A stretch of 64,000 nucleotides of DNA from Tisiphia sp964030975 (GTDB lineage: Bacteria; Pseudomonadota; Alphaproteobacteria; Rickettsiales; Rickettsiaceae), in NCBI RefSeq assembly GCF_964030975.1, contig NZ_CAXIQH010000001.1, positions 372,001 to 436,000 on the forward strand, in the 5' to 3' direction. The position numbers and the translations under genes are program-made. Each line of letters begins with the position of its first letter. The first letter of the stretch is position 1. A model generated the notes under the pieces. That model saw only the letters and a program-made list of their open reading frames with translations. It searched no databases and was not told where the DNA came from. Of the stretch, positions 8,148-16,405 are shown one piece after another.

Positions 8148-9793
8148 ATGAAAAAGCCAAAAGTAGCGACCTTAAGTGCTGAGGAACGAGAAGAACTAAT
8201 ACAACATATTAAGGCAAGTTCATTAACAGGAGATGATCAGCAAGCGGTGATAGAACTTGTGAAATTTTGTAACGAACTAATAGACAAGCTAGCATCATCA
8301 AACATCAGTATAAATAAGCTTAAGGAGATGATGATTGGTTTTAAGGCAGATAACAAAAAAAAGATAGTTCAGATTCATTAAAAGAACCACCGAGTGAATC
8401 TGATAATAAGAATGGTGGTAATGAAGAAGAGTACGATGAGTCCAAGAAGAGAGATCGCAGTAATTGGCAAGGTAAATATGGATTTGATGATTATCAGGAT
8501 GCGAATACCAGCTATTTATCTCCTGAGAATTTTTGTAGTGGTGATAGCTGTCCTCACTGTGATAATGGTAAACTCTATAATAGTGAAGCTAGAAAATTGC
8601 TACAATTTACAGGTAATGCTCCAATTACAGTCAACAGATATGTAAAGAAAACGTTACGCTATAATGCTTGCGATTATACAGTTATGAACAATAAAAATAT
8701 CAACAAATGGACAAATAGTAGCAAAAGTGCAATAGTGTTACAAAAGACCTACGGTACTCCCTTCTATCGTTTATCTAGGTTGCAAAGTTTAAGCGGGGTT
8801 CCTGTATCCCATAGCTCGTTGTGGCAACAATATTTAGATGTTTGGCAAGAAGGTGGTGGAGCTGAAATTTACAGGGTATTATTGGAAATGGCTGCCGAAT
8901 GTAGTTCACTGAACCTTGATGATACTAGAGCCAGGATTTTAGAAATTACTGTAGCCAATAAAAAATTACGTACTCAAAATAAGAAAGGACGCAGCTGTTA
9001 TACCACTACTATATGTGCTAAAACTACAAATAATGAGGTGATAGTTTTATATTTTACCGGTAATAAGCATGGCGGGGAAAATATTGGTAACGTACTAAAG
9101 AATCGTAAGAATAGGACTGATTCTATTCATTTAATGACTGATGCAAGTAACAATAATAACCCGGTATTATCAGAAGCAGATAAAGAATTACTGGCAATAA
9201 TAGTGATGATCAATTGTTTGTCACATGGGCAGAGAAAATTTACAGAGAATGAACCATATTACCCTGAAGAATGCGGATATTTTCTCAAACAGACTGGTGG
9301 GATTTACCATAATGAACATCAATGTAAAGAGATGAGCCTTGAGGAAAAGCTGAAGTACCATCAGGAACATAGCAGTAAATATATAGAAAACATATATAAC
9401 AAAATAGACGAATTATTTAACGACAAGAAAGTTGAGCCTAATAGTAGGTTTGGGCAAGCTATGAAATATTGGTTAAATAATAAAGAAGGTTTGACGCAAT
9501 TTTTGAAAATTCCAGTTAGCAGTCTTGATAATAATTGGGCTGAGAGGTCACTACGTACCATTATTTTACAAAGGAAGAATTCATTATTCTTTAAAACAAT
9601 CAATAGTGCTGAGATACATAGTGGTCTGTATAGTATAGTAAAGACTTGTAGTGAGAACGAGATCAATGCCTTTAAATATTTAAATTGGCTGCAAGAGCAG
9701 AGCAGCAAAGCAAAGAAGCATCCTACGAATTATACGCCTTTTGCCTATGCAAGATATATAAATAATACGGAATTAATCGAGACGGCAGCTTAA
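8148..9793 (+). CDS. tnpC: IS66 TnpC transposase, read in two frames with a slip at an A8 run
   Basis: ORF 8148-8381 (77 aa, KKPKVATLSAEEREELIQHI) holds the N-terminal part. The remainder is in the -1 frame from about 8365 to 9793 (CPHCDNGKLY zinc-binding region, then the DDE domain). The acidic residues are in LNLDDTRARI, LMTDASNNN and NNWAERSLR. The frames meet at aacaaaaaaaag (8355-8364), which contains the A-AAA-AAG slippery heptamer. A -1 ribosomal shift or polymerase slippage would give about 548 residues, normal for TnpC. The second IS66 copy has the same A8 run. A start within 8597 would lack the zinc region. Loss of function by an inherited frameshift remains possible. Confidence 0.8.
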
Positions 9794-10143
9794 ATGACAG
9801 GAAGCCAATCATTAGAGAGTTTGGCAGAACTAGGATCACCATTATGAATAAGAATGTGTAAGGTTCTATAACAAATCTGATAAGATGAATTATCAGATGG
9901 GGAAAGTTTTGCCGTAAATTTACCTTTGGATAGGCGTTTAGAGCATAACCAAAAGCCTTGACCATCAAAGGACAAAATTTTAATGGCAGTTCTGTTTTTA
10001 TTATAGAATAAAAACAAGGAACCATTAAGAGGGTTGGAAGAAAGTTTTTGTCTGCAAACAGCTATTAAACCATCGATACCCTTACGAAAGTCGATGGCAA
10101 TAGTGGCAACAAAAATAACTGACTGAGGGGTTAGTTGCAGCAT
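9790..10143 (-). CDS. tnpB: IS66 TnpB (IS66 Orf2)
   Basis: 117 residues with DFRKGIDGLIAVCRQKL and GSLFLFYNKNRTAIKILSFD, the IS66 Orf2 signature; length is typical (115-120). It is an accessory protein of IS66 transposition with unclear biochemistry. It is convergent with tnpC and their stop codons overlap by 4 bp. In the second IS66 copy the same gene has lost one base and is broken, so this is the intact version. Confidence 0.88.
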   Translation of the reverse strand: MLQLTPQSVIFVATIAIDFRKGIDGLIAVCRQKLSSNPLNGSLFLFYNKNRTAIKILSFDGQGFWLCSKRLSKGKFTAKLSPSDNSSYQICYRTLHILIHNGDPSSAKLSNDWLPVI

Positions 10144-10520
10144 AGAAATGTCTGAATTATGATTTTTGGATCCAATGTTTGGATAATAAGCTTGGTACCA
10201 TTTGGTTTAATAATGTGGCAAGTGTAGTAATTTTGTTTGGGAGTAGCCACAGGATCAGTATCTATAGAATTTACTAGTTGAAATGGAAGGAAATTAATAT
10301 CTTGTTGCAGTTTTGCTGCAAGTATACGTTGAATTGAACTAATTATTGTTTTATTAATATTGAGATGTTTGGCTATATCTTTGCAAGAATAGTGATGGAG
10401 TAGCTGGCGAACTAATTCCTTTAGATGGTTTGGTATGGGATCAAACTTGTTAGTTTTAGTTTGACGCCAGGCTTTAAATTGCTGAGCTACTTGCTCAATA
10501 GTAATTGATGGTATTTGCAT
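10131..10520 (-). CDS. tnpA: IS66 TnpA-like protein with an internal replacement
   Basis: 129 residues. An N-terminal helix-turn-helix region (SCKDIAKHLNINKTIISSIQ) is followed by a short C-terminal part; it overlaps tnpB by 13 bp. Between ISSIQ and DINFLPF this copy has RILAAKLQQ, while the other copy has a longer Ser/Thr-rich stretch. The DNA behind RILAAKLQ is cgtatacttgcagcaaaact, i.e. the IS terminus itself (about 10310-10331), replacing part of the gene. Function may be altered; the frame is kept. Confidence 0.75.
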   Translation of the reverse strand: MQIPSITIEQVAQQFKAWRQTKTNKFDPIPNHLKELVRQLLHHYSCKDIAKHLNINKTIISSIQRILAAKLQQDINFLPFQLVNSIDTDPVATPKQNYYTCHIIKPNGTKLIIQTLDPKIIIQTFLCCN

Positions 10521-10601
10521 AGTAGGAACCCAAATTTATAAAATAAATTTTATACTAACAAAAAAATTAGATAGAGTTATGCAGTTTTGCTGCAAGTATA
10601 C

Positions 10602-10950
10602 ACTTAAATTGATTTTCACTCCAACTTTCAGACAGAATGATGAACTAACTTTTTTTGAGTGCTTAAATATTATAGATGCCCACTATGGGAATTTTAAGGT
10701 CAATGATAACCAAGATAAAGGCATGAATTATAGTATCACTATTCCTGCTAATATTAAGGAGATTCGACCTAAAGTAATGGATTTGCCCGATATAAGGATT
10801 GAGAATTTGGAGAAGATTACAGAAATATTTTTACAGAAACAAAAGGACGATAGATTAAATATAGCACAAAAATTACTTCAAGCAGGGGTTGACCTTGATA
10901 TTATTGAACAAGTTACCTTAATTAAAAAGGAAGAAATTACAAAAATCTGA
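10602..10950 (+). pseudogene. Truncated ORF of unrecognised origin
   Basis: About 116 codons entering from the IS66 end, ending at TGA 10950. It includes MNYSITIPANIKEIRPKVM and a helical end NIAQKLLQAGVDLDIIEQVT followed by LIKKEEI. That final piece resembles the C-terminal tails of Rpn-type nucleases. The first half may come from a histidine kinase-like rickettsial ORF, but this is a guess. The 5' part is missing because of the IS66 junction. Confidence 0.45.
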
Positions 10951-11092
10951 AGAAATACTAAGATAATTTTTATTATTATTCAGGTTTTTGTATTTGTTAG
11001 AATAGTGTTAAACCATAGACAATCTCCCAAGTATTTTAGCCTTACTTTTACCCACAAATAGTTTTATCAACAAGGGTACCACCGTCATTGCG

Positions 11093-11181
11093 GGGAGCTA
11101 CTTTAGTAGCGACGAAGCAATACATAAAAATGATTAGAAATGGATTGCTTCGTCGTAGCAATGCTACTCCTCGCAATGACG
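11093..11181. repeat. Palindromic REP-like repeat (gtcattgcg...cgcaatgacg)
   Basis: Arms gtcattgcggggagctactt and its near inverse ending ctcgcaatgacg surround gacgaagcaat / attgcttcgtcg. Related copies lie near 13238, 16157-16250, 53364-53456, 61612-61660 and 63170-63212. Not coding. Confidence 0.85.
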
Positions 11182-11258
11182 TTTTTAGATTTACCATTGT
11201 CTCATCTGTTACTCCCTCCTCACTAATAGAGCTATAGTTATGCCTATAGGATTAGGTG

Positions 11259-12888
11259 GTCTCCCCGTCAAAAGTGCAAAAAATTCAAAAATTAGCACCT
11301 TAGCAAAAAATTTTTGTATAAAATTTTAGAGTTTAATTGTTCTGATGTAATTTTTTGATATAAAAAGATGATTTTTAGAAAATTTTTGCATGACGTTTTG
11401 TTAACGATTTTGTAATCGTTTGATTAATTTTCTTTATTTGCTAATTTTTATGTAGAAAAATTTGTTTTGAGCAGGTGATTAGCAATACACCGTAAGTTCA
11501 ATCCTACAGCGGAAATTAACGGATTTATTATATCTCCTATTACTCCTTTTAAGTAATTTCTGCCAACTCTACCATAATGCTTAAGGTGTCCTATTATCGG
11601 CTCTATAGCACTTCTTCTCTTGATCATTGCCTTATCATCTGAGGATAGCTTCTTCTTGCAATATGGGCTATACACCTTGTCTTTTTCTTTAAAATTATTC
11701 CCCTTATAGCCTAAATCAACAAATGTCCTGGCTATTCCCACTCCTGTTAATTTCTTTACAACCTCTACAGTCTGCGATAATGTATGACCATCATATGGAT
11801 TGCCATGAAATGATTTGGCCGCTAATACAAAATTACCTCGACCACTTACTGCTATCGAAACCTTGTTACCAAACTCATAGGGTTTGTTTAATTTCCCTTT
11901 ACCTATGCACTCTACCTCCGGTGCGTGAAAACTATATAATACTTTATTATCCTCCTTATATCGCTCTTTCTCTGCTTTACTCAGTATAGATTGTGCCTGA
12001 ATCTTTTTAATCTTATTTAGTATTTCTTGCTGCTTTAATGACAAACTTAACTTTGTTTTTGCTATTTCTCGCTGAGATATTCTTATTAAACGACCCAGCA
12101 ATATCTTTAAATGTTGCATTACCTTCTTACGTTTTTTGGCTTTACTATTATCCTTATATTTCCATAATTTTACTATGTCTTTTTTATATTGCTTGGCATA
12201 TGTCTCATGTAACTTAATGCCTAAAGTATGACATAACTTTACTAGCTCTATTCTTGCCTTATCCATCAAATACACATCATGAGGATACTTAATATTCTTA
12301 ATTTGTACTGTAGTATCAACGATTATCGATGCTAAGTCTTTTTTTTTAAGCACTCCGACTTTGCAACCAATTCTTGTTAATTCTTTTAATATCTCATTAT
12401 ATCCTTCTTCCCCTAATATAGCACGAAACCTTCGTATACTAGCTTCTGATATCTCAGCATCTTTCTGCAAATATTCCCAACCACAAAAATATTGCCAATA
12501 TACGTTCTCTCTCAGCTCTTCTTCAGCTGCAGCATCTGACAGGTTATACATCGCTTGCAGCATAGTTACTCCAAGTAATAACCTGTGACATCTGCGATTC
12601 CTACCAAATTTCTTGATATTAACATTTGTCAATAACCATTCCTCTAAAACAGTCCAATTTATTAACGATCTTAATTTATATAACTTGTTATTAGGGTTTA
12701 ATTCTTCGGTCAATTTATAACCAAAAAGCTGTCCTTGTTTTTGGGATTTTATTATATCTTCTATCGGCATAATTCATACAATCCATAAGGTTTCTGCCAA
12801 TATTATAGCATTTTCTTATGGATTATCTAGATATTTTTACCCGCTAACCATATTATATATTATCCTTCTAGACTTTTGACGGGGAGAC
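11259..12888. mobile_element. IS5-like element, copy 1 (1630 bp)
   Basis: Terminal inverted repeats gtctccccgtcaaaagt and acttttgacggggagac. Target duplication taggtg (11253-11258 and 12889-12894) lies within a TA-MITE. It carries one transposase. The nearly identical copy 2 is at 56827-58458. Confidence 0.9.
11448..12770 (-). CDS. IS5-like transposase (DDE), copy 1
   Basis: 440 residues. An N-terminal DUF772-like helical part (LLLGVTMLQAMYNLSDAAAE, SEASIRRFRAILGEEGYNEI) precedes the DDE domain: D in ASIIVDTTVQ, D in RTFVDLGYKG and E in RSAIEPIIGHLK, followed by RNYLKGVIGDIINPLISAVG. A basic helical insertion lies between the first and second D. It catalyses cut-and-paste of the surrounding IS. 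It differs from copy 2 by two residues (S/C in LIRISQ, A/G in RCIANH). Intact, probably functional. Assignment to IS5 rather than IS1182 is from the C-terminal motifs and is not certain. Confidence 0.85.
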   Translation of the reverse strand: MPIEDIIKSQKQGQLFGYKLTEELNPNNKLYKLRSLINWTVLEEWLLTNVNIKKFGRNRRCHRLLLGVTMLQAMYNLSDAAAEEELRENVYWQYFCGWEYLQKDAEISEASIRRFRAILGEEGYNEILKELTRIGCKVGVLKKKDLASIIVDTTVQIKNIKYPHDVYLMDKARIELVKLCHTLGIKLHETYAKQYKKDIVKLWKYKDNSKAKKRKKVMQHLKILLGRLIRISQREIAKTKLSLSLKQQEILNKIKKIQAQSILSKAEKERYKEDNKVLYSFHAPEVECIGKGKLNKPYEFGNKVSIAVSGRGNFVLAAKSFHGNPYDGHTLSQTVEVVKKLTGVGIARTFVDLGYKGNNFKEKDKVYSPYCKKKLSSDDKAMIKRRSAIEPIIGHLKHYGRVGRNYLKGVIGDIINPLISAVGLNLRCIANHLLKTNFST

Positions 12889-13011
12889 TAGGTGATAAAG
12901 AACATAACGATTGTAAGATGTCATTCCCGCGAAGGCGGGAATCTAGATGCCTGCTTTCGCAGGTATGACACAAAGTTTGTATCACCTAATTCAATAGGTT
13001 TCACTATAGCT

Positions 13012-13311
13012 ATATGAACTTTATAGTTTCAATTATAAAACCGCTCTTTTAACAACAGCTAGTTACAATCCACAACTAATTATGTAATCATTGCATAATT
13101 GCCACTAAATTTTATATTCCCACAAATTTTTTGCAAAAATACTTTACATATTAAAATATTTTAATACTATATAATTTTAATAATAAAGTTATTAAAATTT
13201 ATTTATAGTAATGAAGAATCGTGTAAGTCTAAAAAAAGTCATTGCGAGGAGACAATTTAGTAGGGCGACGAAGCAATGTAAGTTGTCATTTCCGTGGACT
13301 CCTATGTCATA
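13012..13311. other. AT-rich intergenic region
   Basis: No ORF of substance. Very AT-rich between 13120 and 13220. A partial REP-like repeat (gtcattgcgagga...gacgaagcaat) lies at 13238-13279, directly before the IS110 edge. Confidence 0.6.
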
Positions 13312-13388
13312 TATGGACGAGTGAATTTGTCAATAAAGAAAATAAAAAATAGAGCCACAAAGGAAGCGGTCATATATTCGGCATCGAG

Positions 13389-14724
13389 GGCTCTGTCCAG
13401 AAAAGTGTGTAAATTTCCAAAATAGGTCATTAAATTTTGTTAAGCCTATCTTCAAATTTGATCATCAAATGAGCCATAGCTTCATTCCAGTTGGGAATAG
13501 GCATAGTCCATTTTTTGGTCATATAGTCAATTGTCAAATATAAGCTTTTAAAAACAGCACTATCACTAGGGAAAACACGCTTATTATTTGTTACTTTACG
13601 CAATTGACTATTAACAGATTCAACTGAATTAGTGGTATAAATTACCTTTCTAATTGCCTCTGGATATCCTAGAAAAATCATTAAATTATCCCAATGATTA
13701 TACCATGATTTGGCAATTTGTGGATATTGTTTATTCCATTTTTCTTCAAAATATACTAAAGCTAAATGTGCTTGTTCTTCCGTTGCTGCAGTATATATCG
13801 GCTTTAAATCGCTAGCCACCTGCTTCCTATCTTTATATGATACGTATTTTAAACTATTTCTAATCTGATGTACAATACATAATTGATGTTCTGTTTTTGG
13901 ATAAACTGCTTCTATCGCCTCAGACATACCAGTAAGATTATCACTACAGGCAATCAGTATATCCTTTAATCCTCTATTTTTCATTTCAGTAAAATTACCA
14001 AGCCAAAATTTTGCCCCTTCATTTTCACTGATCCATAATCCCAATATATCTTTTCTACCAGATAAATCAATCCCTAATGCAACATATATTGCCTTGTTAA
14101 TTATCCTTTTGTCTTGCCTAACTTTTACTACTAAACAATCAAAAAATACTATCGGATATATCTCTTCTAACGGTCTACTCTGCCAAGCTTTTACATCATC
14201 CATTACATCATCGGTGATCTGACTGATTAAACTCTCACTTATTTCAACACTATACAACTCTTGTAATTGAACCTTAATATCAGATACACTCATACCTTTA
14301 GCATATAATGATAAGACTTTATCATCAAAACCATCAAAACGTTTTTGTCTTTTCGGTAGTATTGCTGGTTCAAAGGTACTACGCCTATCTCTTGGTACTT
14401 CTATCTCAACCGCTCCATGTTCGGAGATCAGTTTTTTGCTAGTTATACCATTACGAGCATTATCATTATCTACACGACTGTATTTATCATAGCCTAGATG
14501 ATTATTCAATTCTGACTGCAATGCCTTCTCTATCAAGCGTTTGGTCAATTCTTTTAATAATCCTCCTTCTTTCAGTATTGTGCTTACATCTGTATCATTA
14601 TCTATTAATAAATCTACTGCTTGCTTTATTGATTCATTTGTTTTTTTATTCATGTAATTTCCTTTTTTGTTATATTTTTATATATAACCTATCTCGAAAT
14701 TTACACACTTTTCTGGACAGAGCC
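13389..14724. mobile_element. IS256-family element, copy 1 (1336 bp)
   Basis: Terminal repeats ggctctgtccagaaaagtgt and its inverse, flanked by the 8-bp duplication gcatcgag (13381-13388, 14725-14732), as expected for IS256. Inserted into the non-coding part of the IS110-like element. Confidence 0.95.
13430..14653 (-). CDS. IS256-family (MULE-type) transposase, copy 1
   Basis: 407 residues, the normal IS256 length. N-terminal LLKELTKRLIEKALQSELNN and GYDKYS; DDE residues in VFFDCLVVKV, ILIACSDNLTGM and the helical TTNSVESVNSQLRKVTNNKR; HQLCIVHQIRNSLKYV is the family's C/H-W-like signature region. It differs from the copy at 29276-30499 by one residue (A/T in NDNARNG). Start ATG 14653 lies about 70 bp inside the IS end. 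Appears intact. Confidence 0.93.
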   Translation of the reverse strand: MNKKTNESIKQAVDLLIDNDTDVSTILKEGGLLKELTKRLIEKALQSELNNHLGYDKYSRVDNDNARNGITSKKLISEHGAVEIEVPRDRRSTFEPAILPKRQKRFDGFDDKVLSLYAKGMSVSDIKVQLQELYSVEISESLISQITDDVMDDVKAWQSRPLEEIYPIVFFDCLVVKVRQDKRIINKAIYVALGIDLSGRKDILGLWISENEGAKFWLGNFTEMKNRGLKDILIACSDNLTGMSEAIEAVYPKTEHQLCIVHQIRNSLKYVSYKDRKQVASDLKPIYTAATEEQAHLALVYFEEKWNKQYPQIAKSWYNHWDNLMIFLGYPEAIRKVIYTTNSVESVNSQLRKVTNNKRVFPSDSAVFKSLYLTIDYMTKKWTMPIPNWNEAMAHLMIKFEDRLNKI

Positions 14725-14948
14725 GCATCGAGTGCCATAATGGTTTCTGCATTCTTCTAAATATCCTTGAGTAACCTCTCATTCCCACGGCTTCTAGAGC
14801 CTCGACATAATTGCGGATTTTGTTCAGAATACTTATTTCATTAACTCTTTTACTTTCGTTCTCTTTATTGTTACTAACTTACTCGCAATATTTACCAATT
14901 GCCATTCTTTTGCTTAATTGACATAAATTATCCTTCTTGCCAACAGCG

Positions 14949-15995
14949 CTAATTTGCGACATACTCGCTGCCATTGGTAACTACTGCATAAGCTATTCTA
15001 GCTAATTTATTCGCTAAACCAACACATATAATATTATATGATTTGTTTTCAGCAAATTTCTTCACTGCCCACTGAACTAGCTTATCTTTTGATTCTTTAT
15101 CGCTTTTGGCTCTTATTGCTATTGTTCTTGCAGCTTGAATCAACATAGTTCTAGCATATCTATCACCTTGTTTGCTAATTCCTCCTAAAACTATCTTATC
15201 TCCTGAGGTGTATTGTTTTGGCACCAAACCAAGCGACGCAGAAAAATCCCTCGGGGTTGCGTAATTTTCCATTGGTGCTACGCTCAAACAACTAGCATTG
15301 ATTGCTCCAATCCCAAAAATTGTCTGCAACCTAATAGCTTTCTCATTCTGTTTATTATTACTGATTATCAGCTTTTCTAAAGTTTTTTCTTTGTTACACA
15401 AATTCTCAATTTCTTCACATTCTAAAAGTAAAATTGACTGTACCCCAGAAGTTATATAACCTTCTATATACGCTAATTCTACCTCCGACTTACATGCTTT
15501 GCAAAATTTATTTTTGCTTAATTTTGTATTATAACCATATTCATATAAACTTGATATTGTAGAATTAGTTTTTTGTACTCGATCTCTGATCGTATTACTT
15601 CGGATTTTATGCAAAAATTTTATATCTTGTTCCTCTTTGCTTTTGGGTAACACATCTTTTAGCTCTGGATCGCGAGCAGCTTTACATATTGCTAAGGCAT
15701 CGTTATAATCATTTTTCTGCCTCGATGTTGCATAAATTTTTACATCTTTTGTTTTCATCAACTTAACTTGCAAATCAAGCTTGTTAATTTCTTGCGACCA
15801 ATAATTACCTCCTCCACATGCTTCCATGACCACCAGTGAACTTTTATTGAGATTGTTTAAACATCCTATTAACTCATCTCTTTTAACTTTTTGATGACCG
15901 ACTTTTTTGCCATTTTGATCAACTTGCACCAAGTGCATAATATTTTTTGCTAAATCTATTCCAATTATACTATTTTCTATGCTATTATTTATCAT
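14949..15995 (-). CDS. IS110/IS1111-family DEDD transposase, copy 1
   Basis: 348 residues. An N-terminal RuvC-like domain has D in GIDLAKNIMHLV, E in VVMEACGGGNYW and two Asp in KNDYNDALAI. The C-terminal Transposase_20 part includes QTIFGIGAINASCLSVAP, FSASLGLVPKQYTSGDKIVL and GGISKQGDRYARTMLIQAAR. IS110-family enzymes recombine under guidance of an element-encoded RNA. The protein is identical to that of 61818-62864. The enzyme is intact, but its element's 3' non-coding part holds an IS256. Confidence 0.93.
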   Translation of the reverse strand: MINNSIENSIIGIDLAKNIMHLVQVDQNGKKVGHQKVKRDELIGCLNNLNKSSLVVMEACGGGNYWSQEINKLDLQVKLMKTKDVKIYATSRQKNDYNDALAICKAARDPELKDVLPKSKEEQDIKFLHKIRSNTIRDRVQKTNSTISSLYEYGYNTKLSKNKFCKACKSEVELAYIEGYITSGVQSILLLECEEIENLCNKEKTLEKLIISNNKQNEKAIRLQTIFGIGAINASCLSVAPMENYATPRDFSASLGLVPKQYTSGDKIVLGGISKQGDRYARTMLIQAARTIAIRAKSDKESKDKLVQWAVKKFAENKSYNIICVGLANKLARIAYAVVTNGSEYVAN

Positions 15996-16099
15996 GGTAT
16001 GGACCTATTAATTAAATTGTTATTTAATTTGGAGCAACTGAAAAACATTTTTCACCAGACTCCGTACAAGTAAAGCATATTTCGCTTCACTCGTCCATA

Positions 16100-16405
16100 C
16101 CATCATTCCCGCTTATGCGGGAATCTAAGATACCTGCCTTCGCAGGTATGACATAAAAATGGATTACTTCGTCGCTACTAAAGCAGCTCCTCGCAATGAC
16201 GGTTTTTAGTCCCCAACGTCATTGCGAGACCACGTAGTGGTCGAAGCAATCCACATTCATTAGATTACTATGAATAAATGATAATCGGGTTAGCCATATG
16301 ACCTAAAAGACTAGGTTAATGCCAACGATACATATGAAATAACAGTACTTCATTGATAACTAATAAATACTGATCACTTTTGACCGAAATAAAAGAGAGG
16401 AAAAA
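16100..16405. other. Repeat-rich leader of the LRR gene
   Basis: Contains a cattcccgcttatgcgggaat / acctgccttcgcaggt double hairpin (16103-16150), two REP-like arms (16157-16198 and 16214-16250) and then about 150 bp of AT-rich DNA. A Shine-Dalgarno-like agagagga sits just before the ATG at 16406. No gene seen. Confidence 0.6.

Larger units (their letters stand above)
7976..10601. mobile_element. IS66-like element, copy 1 (2626 bp)
   Basis: Both ends read gtatacttgcagcaaaactg inward and continue as roughly 90-bp inverted repeats, up to ggttcctactatgcaaat. It contains tnpC (plus strand) and tnpB/tnpA (minus strand). The 8 bp outside each end do not match, so there is no target duplication. 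The left flank is portal sequence and the right flank is unrelated. Confidence 0.9.
11235..13006. repeat. 136-bp TA-MITE interrupted by an IS5-like element
   Basis: The MITE starts tagttatgcctataggatta at 11235, is split at 11258/12889 by the IS5-like element, and ends ataggtttcacta at 13006. TA flanks both outer ends (11233-34, 13007-08). The split shows the MITE was in place before the IS5 insertion. Confidence 0.9.
13312..16099. mobile_element. IS110/IS1111-like element, copy 1, with IS256 inside
   Basis: Matches 61713-63160 in reverse. Both outer ends carry the cactcgtccatat / tatggacgagtg sequence. Contains a DEDD transposase (14949-15995, minus strand) and a roughly 290-bp non-coding 3' part split by the IS256 at 13389-14724. 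The right flank is a cattcccgcttatgcgggaat REP-like palindrome. Confidence 0.85.

Noticed and set aside
11093..11181. CRISPR-like repeated palindromes
   Set aside because: Copies are dispersed singly through the window, not in an array with spacers.
13312..16099. Treating IS256 plus IS110 as one composite transposon
   Set aside because: The IS256 has its own 8-bp duplication inside the IS110-like DNA, so it is a simple nested insertion.
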